A stretch of DNA of 29,020 nt from NCBI GenBank assembly GCA_964354135.1, contig CAYGZA010000043.1, positions 1 through 29,020 on the forward strand, in the 5' to 3' direction. A model generated the notes under the pieces. The model made no database searches and was not told where the DNA came from. It saw nothing but the letters and a program-made list of their open reading frames with translations. The DNA comes from CAYGZA01 sp964354135 (GTDB lineage: Bacteria > Planctomycetota > Planctomycetia > Pirellulales > Thermoguttaceae). Shown here piece after piece: positions 24,201-29,020 of this stretch. Every line of letters starts with the position of its first letter. The stretch's first letter is position 1. A program made the translations under genes and the position numbers.

Positions 24201-24806
24201 GTTGCGGAACAGGCCCGGGGCCCCGTCCCACGGCGAAACGAAGAACGACGTGATCTGGGCGCTATTCCAGCCGAGGACCTTCTTGACGTCGTCGCACAGC
24301 GGCCGCTCGTTGGCGGTCCACTCCTGCGGGAGTTGCGGGCTCACGAAGACCTCGATCGTCGGATCGGGCGACGGCGCCTCGCTCCACGCCCCGGCGGCGT
24401 AGCCGAGGTAGCGGAACTGGCCCGTCTCGGGATTCTTCAGGCCGACCTGCACGATGCAGACCTTTCCTTCCTTCTTCTTCCACGACCAGGAGAGGGTGGT
24501 TGCCGGCGTGACGAAGGCCGGCTCGTCGATCCGCATCCCCACCTGCTTCGTCCGCACGGCGAAGCACGGCTTGCCGTCGCCCGGGTCCGCGGTCAGCTCG
24601 GGCGTGCCCTGCTCCAGCGGGCGGGTGACCGGCGCATCGGCCAGAAGCACCAGGTCGAACGTCTTCGCCGCTGCCGGCGGATTCTCCGGCGTCTGGAGGG
24701 GGAAGAGCGTCTGGCCGGATGCGGGCAGGGCCATCGCGATCCAGGCAAAGACGGACAAGGACAATTTCCGTTTCTTAGCGAACGACTGTGCGATTCTTCG
24801 CCACAT
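21294..24806 (-). CDS. Large secreted six-hairpin glycosidase-like protein
   Basis: 1170 residues. The N-terminus (KKRKLSLSVFAWIAMALPASGQ, read in two overlapping pieces) is a signal peptide. An N-terminal beta-rich region (to about 680) contains carbohydrate-enzyme-like sandwich segments. A helical (alpha/alpha)6-type domain follows from about 690 to 1060: SPFFYFDHAYRDQAYVVYAL (about 715-735), QWDTQGENIWALVQHYK (about 787), GMYGFWAHNCLLWP (about 935), SEGQGGFWPYIGVDRAV. A short beta domain ends it. This is the layout of six-hairpin glycosidases such as amylo-alpha-1,6-glucosidase or GH78/GH127-like proteins, but I cannot name a GH family or prove catalytic acids. The ATG at 24806 has GGAG seven bases upstream; the longer frame (24872) is not needed. 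It likely releases the sugar carried by the downstream symporter. Confidence 0.75.
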   Translation of the reverse strand: MWRRIAQSFAKKRKLSLSVFAWIAMALPASGQTLFPLQTPENPPAAAKTFDLVLLADAPVTRPLEQGTPELTADPGDGKPCFAVRTKQVGMRIDEPAFVTPATTLSWSWKKKEGKVCIVQVGLKNPETGQFRYLGYAAGAWSEAPSPDPTIEVFVSPQLPQEWTANERPLCDDVKKVLGWNSAQITSFFVSPWDGAPGLFRNAVIRNLTAVDQVAAGKQSELRFLSRVGAGEYAPLRIKNLDEKRVERFEACFEECAPGRNSGANEWSAFGAIGDMDFNCMGRDLWVRYPAFDLVFRLYDGEKEIVPGQLDSFRLGLVGNRMPGIWGGWRHEGLLYKVSVMTVPGAEHGNFDLYKLEIQNPTLQPIRSKLVAGVDGPPDMRLEDGVVRGLGSAPFVVADWPGKSDLYLRPWGLCDKRAKAYATGGGPGKTEPAIARYRLGLDGLPVVYRFAAERGKKYVVYLAATPHIGGHLLEKPQKPGDLVFEYRVEGCPPQQIDWLDWAQKKREPLCAGFEAARDTDGDGYIEVASGVAAASRIRHTRLSAIYVFPENTRPASLEAVYSGAMNDRCTWHIGVGATPEQDGANQHYDKSDLPLARLKLHYGDAIAPGQTKSYWLRVPPIHRRQPVSMGYIGHAFRDVLPGEAVPPFSAEKVRALKSLDPRAAEKRFAGSWNAFFAAAAKFDVPDRILTDIFLSRLATRAILDVNLNEELSYNTCSPFFYFDHAYRDQAYVVYALDLGGLHDRAEKLLRVYCRDTKDVPLGPIAFDGKPLQLGMLPSGLWNTRPGQWDTQGENIWALVQHYKLSGDRAWLEKTAYPSVRRGAMWIVDSRRKHKAEVKDPKDPRYGLLEPGAMEVMEVGKGMHMYYLNAFGILGLREAADAARSLGRESDAKLFTAECQDLKESLHRSFAATFKRVGLYEGHLWFGVEPEGVGMYGFWAHNCLLWPCRALDPHDPMLDATWRRMEMMSQLWGGGMFSEGQGGFWPYIGVDRAVSYLLRGEPDRALDYFCAYTDTAGGTLSWGEGYANLLAGGDQPHFWADAQWVNLFRQLFAFEDGSSLWLTPALFRRWHQGNRPVAVTGLPTHFGSLDLRIQPQPDGGAIRYRIRIVPRGDQAARALDKIVLYPRVAGGRAIGRVTVDGQPIHQFTRDAVILAAPKRGPEMEVAVEVEP

Positions 24807-24892
24807 GATGCTTCTCCTGCCTTTCGGACAGCGCAAGACCATCATCGTAATCGGCCCAGAAGCCCAAGACAAGGACCGAGAGACCGATCTGG

Positions 24893-24910
24893 CTGGGGCC
24901 GGAGCCCCAG
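24893..24910. repeat. Hairpin CTGGGGC-CGGA-GCCCCAG
   Basis: Perfect 7-base arms around the loop CGGA. It shares its loop with the hairpin 47 bases downstream and is probably the same repeat class. Confidence 0.6.
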
Positions 24911-24956
24911 CGCGGAACGGATGCTGTCCGCCGAAAGCAAAGGTTGCCGGAAGGGC

Positions 24957-24980
24957 GTTCCGAAGCCGGAGCTTCGGAAC
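24957..24980. repeat. Hairpin GTTCCGAAGC-CGGA-GCTTCGGAAC
   Basis: Perfect 10-base arms around the loop CGGA. GTTCC.AAGC..GCTT.GGAAC palindromes are dispersed in planctomycete and cyanobacterial genomes, from memory. It has no T-run, so it is unlikely to be a simple terminator. Confidence 0.7.
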
Positions 24981-25170
24981 GAGGGAACTGGTTGCCGCCC
25001 CCTCGACCCCCGGCTAGCCTCTCTCTGTTCCGGCATTGGAGATTTCACGACATCGGGGCCTTGACCGCGGCGGTTATGGGTGACCCCAGCGGCCTCTCCG
25101 ACCCCGTTTTCCGTTCCAGGCGTCAGTCAATCCAGCAATGAGCCCCGCCCCGTTCGACCCACCCGTCACG

Positions 25171-25827
25171 TCAAGAGGTGCGATTATCGCGCCGTTCGAT
25201 TTCTTCTCGCTTGCTCTCGGGCAGGCTGGAGTAAATGCCGTCAACCTCTTTCGGTTCAGAAATCATCTTCTGAACGATGAAGTTGGTCAGTCTGAACAAC
25301 TGCGCCACGGTGTTGCGATCATCACGCAAGTCTATCGTTCCCGGATGGACCGCCTCGTTCCCGATCACCCGGACGCTATCAAGGGCTTGTTGCACCTTCG
25401 GCGGCAGTCCATTGGCAACTAAGTCTGCAATGTCCTGATTGATGTTCTTGCCGGGCTTTCCAAGGTGCTTGCATAGCTTCTGAATCGCCAAGCGCAGTAG
25501 TGCTGCCGCCCCGCGCGGTGACGCATTGGCGATGGTGTTCGCCTCCTCATAGTCGGCCCTAATGTCTTCGGGCATGTCGGGATTGGGTAACTCCGCTGGC
25601 CCAACATTCGGGAAAATCAGCTTTTCGTCACACCAAAGTGCAACACTTCCGCAATACGCACACCTTGAACCGTAAAACGCCTTCGCCCTACTGTTGCCAA
25701 GTGCAGACACACCAGGTCCGCCCTTGTGCGCCTCCTCCATCACAGACCACTTCTGCTCAGCAAAAGCGCCGCAAGAAGGGCAGTTGAATGCGCTGCCGTC
25801 AAACTCGGGAGGGTGATACGTTTTCAT
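25171..25827 (-). CDS. DUF4145-domain protein with N-terminal zinc ribbon
   Basis: 218 residues. The N-terminus has a four-cysteine ribbon, CPSC (16-19) and CAYC (56-59). A DUF4145 helical domain follows: SPRGAAALLRLAIQKLCKHLG (about 103-123, in two pieces), NINQDIADLVANGLPP, and VRVIGNEAVHPG (about 152-163). DUF4145 is grouped with HEPN-like helical domains; the Arg153...His161 pair is in the place of the HEPN RNase residues, though spacing is longer than usual. It is frequently found near restriction-modification genes, as here. The ATG at 25827 overlaps the stop of the small upstream ORF (ATGA), so translation is coupled to it. Its function is unknown; a role in phage defence is an inference from context. 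Confidence 0.85.
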   Translation of the reverse strand: MKTYHPPEFDGSAFNCPSCGAFAEQKWSVMEEAHKGGPGVSALGNSRAKAFYGSRCAYCGSVALWCDEKLIFPNVGPAELPNPDMPEDIRADYEEANTIANASPRGAAALLRLAIQKLCKHLGKPGKNINQDIADLVANGLPPKVQQALDSVRVIGNEAVHPGTIDLRDDRNTVAQLFRLTNFIVQKMISEPKEVDGIYSSLPESKREEIERRDNRTS

Positions 25828-25979
25828 TCGGTCGTACCGGGAGGTTGTGGCTCCGCAATCGGCATCCGGGGCGGGGCGGTTTCCCACATCAGGGCGACTT
25901 CTTCGGGCGTCAGGGCGTAGGCTTCGTTCACAAGGTTGCTGGCCTCACGTTCCGACGCATCCCGCGCTACCCTTCTCAA
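25824..25979 (-). pseudogene. 51-codon coupled ORF resembling a DNA-methylase C-terminal tail
   Basis: A frame starting at TTG 25979, which overlaps the TGA of the HEPN gene (TTGA), ends at TGA 25824-25826, which overlaps the ATG of the DUF4145 gene (ATGA). It contains NLVNEAYALTPEEVALMWE followed by TAPPRMP. The intact methylase upstream ends with DRVYCLFKLTPEEIRLLQH, an alignable tail, and LTPEE..L-type ends are typical of Eco57I-like methylases. It is therefore probably the remnant of a second methylase whose front part was replaced by the HEPN gene. A short translated peptide is also possible because of the double overlap. Confidence 0.45.
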
Positions 25980-26563
25980 GGAAGTTTCTCGACATTACTA
26001 ATCGTATAGGAGTGGCCCGATCGCCGCAAATCCGCCTCATCGAGACCGGCGGCCAAGTGAATCTTCCTCATTATCGCCTCGGTATCCTCATACGCACGCC
26101 TTGCGAATTCTATTGTGCAACGCTCCTCCCATTCCGTTAGCGGCCTCTTTCGCCGAAGGTCTTCAATCTCACCGAATTCGACGACTTGCGACGGATCGAG
26201 AATCTCAGATTTTCCATGCGCAACGCAATTGCGGAACCTAAAAAGGTCCCCGAGCGTTCGCCAGGGGCGCTCGCCGTCCGCTTCCACGATGCGCAGATGT
26301 GCGCAGATGATCTTTCGCTTCTGCTTGTGGGGCAGACGTTCCATTTCACTCCAGAAGGAGGGAAAAAGAGCCTTGCCCACGTGGTTTAGATAAGCCTCGA
26401 ACTTGAATGCCGCTACCACGATCGTCGTCAAGCACTCGTAGAACCAACCTTCCCGCTTTTGCTCGGTGTTCTCAAGCAGGACCCAATTGGCGTGTGACAA
26501 TTCTGCGGACGTGTTTACGTTACGCCAACGCTTTACCTTTGCTTTGACCCGGCCAGTCCCCAT
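25976..26563 (-). CDS. HEPN-motif protein, unknown family
   Basis: 195 residues, mostly helical. FRFRNCVAHGKSE at about 108-120 holds RNCVAH, which fits the HEPN ribonuclease signature Rx4-6H with the usual polar residue after Arg (Arg111, Asn112, His116). An earlier helix pair (FYECLTTIVVAAFKFEAYLNHVG) is as expected for a HEPN four-helix bundle. I do not recognise a named family. HEPN proteins are often RNA-cutting toxins or abortive-infection effectors; here this is supported only by the motif and by the methylase neighbour. The start is ATG 26563 with GAGGG about six bases upstream. The first bases, ATGGGGACTGGC, equal one arm of the palindrome found inside the methylase gene. The gene is 69 bases downstream of the methylase. 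Base composition is lower in GC than the metabolic genes. Confidence 0.7.
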   Translation of the reverse strand: MGTGRVKAKVKRWRNVNTSAELSHANWVLLENTEQKREGWFYECLTTIVVAAFKFEAYLNHVGKALFPSFWSEMERLPHKQKRKIICAHLRIVEADGERPWRTLGDLFRFRNCVAHGKSEILDPSQVVEFGEIEDLRRKRPLTEWEERCTIEFARRAYEDTEAIMRKIHLAAGLDEADLRRSGHSYTISNVEKLP

Positions 26564-26632
26564 AAAATGCCCTCACAGACTTTTTCGATGAGTCTAACTG
26601 CCACATTGGCACAAGTGCCGCTGCCGATTTGT

Positions 26633-29020
26633 TTAGTGCTCAACTTCATGCTGCAAGAGCCGAATTTCTTCGGGCGTCAGTTTGAAAAGACAGTAAACGC
26701 GATCGTTCAATTCGGCCTCAGCGTCGGCAAGCTGCTTTGTGAAGGACGCTGCTTCCGCCCATTTCTGTTCAAGGTACGGTTCCCAGTCATCCGCAACGCG
26801 CGGGTTTTTGAATGGGCTTGCCGGTAGGTTGAAACTCGCCCTGAGCGCCGTCCCAAGCTCAGCTACCGACAGATCCCACCACGATTGTGCCTTGGTGTTC
26901 AACGTGCCGAGACTGCGCCCCTTACTGTCTTCGCCGAAGGACTTGCGCAGTCGCTCTTGGACGGCCGTCTGCAACCCGTAGCGTTCGGCCCCGACATGGC
27001 AGCAGCTTTCCGCGAGAGCGGAAATCGATTCCCGATCTGCGCCTTTCGCGGGCGGAATCGGCACTTGCTCCATGTATTGTGCCTTCAGGCGGTATTGCCA
27101 GCGATCACTTCTCAGGCGAAGAGGTTGGGCGGTCTTACTCAGAAAGAACCAACTCGTCCACGACGCGAGGATGCCGAGCAAGTAGTAGTCGCCCGAGGGA
27201 ATCATGAAGCTCGTGTCGCCGAAGTAGAGCCCGGAGATGTCCATTGAGAACCGAGGCCGATTCCCAATATCCGGCCAGAGAATCTTCGGGTTCCTGAACG
27301 CTTCCCAATAGGCGACCGTATCTTGGAGTTCGTACCACTGGTAGGCTCCCGCTTTGCGCCCTGGCCATTTCCGCACCGCTGGCCAGTCAGGCGGCTTCGG
27401 CTCGAGTCTCGACCGGTGCTTCTGAAGATACGCGAGGATCGCAGGGTACTCCTTTATGGCAATCCCACGTCGCGCGAATATCAAGAAGTCATCCGACTTC
27501 TCGATATACCACGGCCGTAGATGTGTGCCTTGAACGAACGGCTTGATGATTTCGGCGCTCCGACCGTCTCTGGCGACCAACGCGTCCTTCATTTGGCCGT
27601 TGATGATAAAGACCTCGTTCAAACCGGTCTTTGCTCCGTAAAAGACGCCTGGGCAGCAGTGCTTCACCGGGACTCCGCTGTCAGTCAGCTTCCTACAAAG
27701 CGATAGGACATCATCAGGATCGAGTTCCCACGCGCCGGCTCCGAGGTGATCGGTTCGCATAGTTGCGGCACACGCGATGACTTCTGAGAGGTTCTCTGGC
27801 GGATTCCCGCCTCTAAGCCACTTGAACAGGTGCATTTGTGCGCGCGGCGTTCCTTTCCTGAGAACCGTGATCGAAGGCCGAATCATCTCGGCGTCCTCAA
27901 ACGGCTGAAACTCCCCGAAGTCAATCATCGATTCAATCGCGGCATTCTCGGCGATGAACTTCCGGAGCGGCGCGCCGAAGTTCCCGCGAACCCAACTCCC
28001 TGAGGTGATGAACGCTAATCGCCCGCCGTCACGCAGGATTTGCAGGCCACGCTCGAAGAAGTAGGTGAAGATGTCGGCCACCCCGTGGTAACTCTTGAAA
28101 ACCGTCTCCAAGTGAGGTTTGTACGGAGCCAACCACTCTTGCCGAATATACGGCGGGTTGGCAACCACCACGTCAAACCCACCCTTTGCGAAGACTTCGG
28201 GGAACTCAGCTTGCCAGTCAAACGCCCTCGGATGGACGGCCGGGTCCGCAACAATGCTGTTGCCGACGCGGATGGTATGGTCCAGGCTCGTGAGCACCTT
28301 GCCCCGCTCGGCCGTCTTGATCCAGAGGCTAAGCCGGCAGATTTCGATTGCCTCTTCGTTGAGGTCAACGCCGTAGAGGTTGTTTTCCAGAATCCGCTTG
28401 TCCAGATCGAACAGGGTCCGATGCCCGCGCAACTCTTCCAGCCGATCATTCGATGCCTGGTAGGCCGCGTGCAACTGGTCAAAGGCTTGGATCAAGAACG
28501 CCCCGCTCCCACAGGCCGGATCGAGGATGCGGATTGTGCCCAGCTCGTCTTGCCATGCCTCCCAGAATCGAACCAGGGCCGCCCGCTCGGGCTTCTTCAG
28601 CTTGTCCAGTACATAGACCGCCGGATCGGCAAGGGCCGCACGCGCCGCCCCCTTTGCTGCCTTCTGGTGTGACTGCCTGAGTTGCTCGAACCGGTCCCGA
28701 AGGACCCCGCCCAACGCCTGTTCGATGATATAGCGGGTAACAAACGCCGGGGTGTAGAACGCGCCTTCCTTCTTGCGCCGGCTCTTGCCGCCCTCACCCC
28801 CGGCCCCTCTCCCGCCAGCGGGAGAGGGGAGGTCGATCTCGTTGCGGAGTTTTTCCAAGTCGGAAATCGACTGCTCAAAAATGTGCCCCAGAATGTCCAC
28901 GTCAATGAGTGCTGCCTGCAAAATGGGGACAGGCACCGCTGACGCCTTGGCGCGGAGGGCGTTCTTGGGTAGGTCCGCGGAGCCAGTCCCCATTTTGCCC
29001 GCCGGGGCGTAGGCCGCCGC
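26633..29020 (-). CDS. Eco57I-type (type IIG-like) N6-adenine DNA methylase, 5' end beyond right edge
   Basis: At least 795 residues; the frame has no stop up to the right edge, so the ATG at 28993 need not be the start. Typical proteins of this kind exceed 1000 residues. Counting from that ATG: VDILGHIFEQSISDLEKL (about 32-49) is a standard segment before the methylase. SRRKKEGAFYTPAFVTRYII (about 71-90) carries the FYTP motif. SAM-binding motif I is DPACGSGAFL (158-167), and catalytic motif IV NPPY (279-282) marks N6-adenine methylation. A TaqI-like specificity region (about 450-690, with GVFYGAKTGLNEVF, GTHLRPWYI and KILWPDIG) and a tail with LTPEEIRLL follow. Whether it also cuts DNA depends on the missing N-terminus. 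Two palindromic repeats lie in frame inside it (28804-28829, 28918-28998). It is the first gene of the defence-like minus-strand block. Confidence 0.9.
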   Translation of the reverse strand, partial: AAAYAPAGKMGTGSADLPKNALRAKASAVPVPILQAALIDVDILGHIFEQSISDLEKLRNEIDLPSPAGGRGAGGEGGKSRRKKEGAFYTPAFVTRYIIEQALGGVLRDRFEQLRQSHQKAAKGAARAALADPAVYVLDKLKKPERAALVRFWEAWQDELGTIRILDPACGSGAFLIQAFDQLHAAYQASNDRLEELRGHRTLFDLDKRILENNLYGVDLNEEAIEICRLSLWIKTAERGKVLTSLDHTIRVGNSIVADPAVHPRAFDWQAEFPEVFAKGGFDVVVANPPYIRQEWLAPYKPHLETVFKSYHGVADIFTYFFERGLQILRDGGRLAFITSGSWVRGNFGAPLRKFIAENAAIESMIDFGEFQPFEDAEMIRPSITVLRKGTPRAQMHLFKWLRGGNPPENLSEVIACAATMRTDHLGAGAWELDPDDVLSLCRKLTDSGVPVKHCCPGVFYGAKTGLNEVFIINGQMKDALVARDGRSAEIIKPFVQGTHLRPWYIEKSDDFLIFARRGIAIKEYPAILAYLQKHRSRLEPKPPDWPAVRKWPGRKAGAYQWYELQDTVAYWEAFRNPKILWPDIGNRPRFSMDISGLYFGDTSFMIPSGDYYLLGILASWTSWFFLSKTAQPLRLRSDRWQYRLKAQYMEQVPIPPAKGADRESISALAESCCHVGAERYGLQTAVQERLRKSFGEDSKGRSLGTLNTKAQSWWDLSVAELGTALRASFNLPASPFKNPRVADDWEPYLEQKWAEAASFTKQLADAEAELNDRVYCLFKLTPEEIRLLQHEVEH
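28804..28829. repeat. Perfect palindrome inside the methylase gene
   Basis: CCCCTCTCCCGC-CA-GCGGGAGAGGGG has perfect 12-base arms with a 2-base loop. Flanked by CCCTCACCCCCGG, it is the familiar dispersed CCCTCACCCCCGGCCCCTCTCCC-type repeat. It is read in frame and encodes LPSPAGGRGAGGEGG between NEID and KSRRKKEG, a linker position in this family. Confidence 0.85.
28918..28998. repeat. 81-bp palindromic element inside the methylase gene
   Basis: Arms 28918-28939 and 28977-28998 are inverted copies with 20 of 22 positions matching, each starting GCAAAATGGGGAC. An inner stem ACGCC/GGCGT lies at 28942-28946 and 28958-28962. The element is exactly 27 codons and is read through without a stop, encoding roughly KMGTGSADLPK...AVPVPILQA just before the conserved VDILGHIFEQS segment. 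Because it carries an ATG, it can mislead start prediction. Confidence 0.8.

Larger units (their letters stand above)
24807..25170. other. Intergenic region with two CGGA-loop hairpins
   Basis: These 364 bases separate the glycosidase-like gene (start side) from the DUF4145 gene (stop side), both on the minus strand. They contain two perfect hairpins (24893-24910 and 24957-24980). Otherwise I see no gene. The junction also marks a change from GC-rich metabolic genes to lower-GC accessory genes. Confidence 0.5.

Noticed and set aside
21660..25064. A 1134-residue open frame on the plus strand opposite the glycosidase-like gene
   Set aside because: Its product is a low-complexity Val/Leu/Arg/Pro-rich shadow of a GC-rich gene. 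The minus-strand frame has a signal peptide, ribosome site and fold-like segments.

Overview
The window looks like a chromosomal segment of a high-GC planctomycete (Planctomycetota, probably Pirellulales-like), most likely from a metagenome assembly. This is inferred from gene content: a secreted PQQ-type beta-propeller, Tat-exported L-fucose-isomerase-like and Gfo/Idh/MocA proteins, an MJ0042-type zinc finger followed by a proline-rich linker, a dodecin, a UroD-family/aldolase/SDR sugar-acid gene set, a degraded piece of the planctomycete 'DPYYKxLGI..EQPP' motif, and many short palindromic repeats. No rRNA, tRNA, CRISPR array or transposase gene was seen.

Layout. 1-2376 (minus): the N-terminal part of a secreted PQQ-like propeller, running off the left edge, preceded by a two-domain redoxin/TlpA-type thioredoxin. 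2628-7702 (plus): a Tat-exported L-fucose-isomerase-like protein, then a tightly spaced pair, a DUF6057-like membrane protein and a TolB/PD40 propeller with a CxxCH haem site. 7774-10134 (minus): a zinc-ribbon/proline-rich/single-TM protein, a gene-poor stretch with a repeat and a pseudogene scrap, and a dodecin. 10445-12865 (plus): a Tat-exported oxidoreductase and an HpcH/HpaI aldolase separated by a repeat array. 13196-17570 (plus): a class II-like Fic AMP-transferase with its own promoter and terminator, a secreted M61 peptidase with a PDZ domain, and a UroD-family protein. 17675-24806 (minus): in transcription order, a very large secreted six-hairpin-glycosidase-like protein, a sodium:solute symporter, a class I DhnA/DeoC-type aldolase and an SDR dehydrogenase. 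This is a plausible route for breaking down, importing and oxidising a carbohydrate. 25171-29020 (minus): an accessory, defence-like block made of an Eco57I-type DNA methylase (5' end beyond the window), a HEPN-motif protein, a small coupled ORF resembling a methylase C-terminal tail, and a DUF4145 protein.

The most unusual feature is palindromic repeats lying in frame inside coding sequence. One is in the PQQ propeller (166-244) and two are in the methylase (28804-28829 and 28918-28998, the second exactly 81 bp). All sit where a variable linker would be expected, and none breaks the reading frame. Two share an AAA(A/T)GGGGACAGG core at their outer ends. The HEPN start codon lies in a 12-base copy of one arm of that family. 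This recalls the protein-inserting palindromes known from Rickettsia (RPE). Several other unrelated palindromic families occupy the intergenic spaces.
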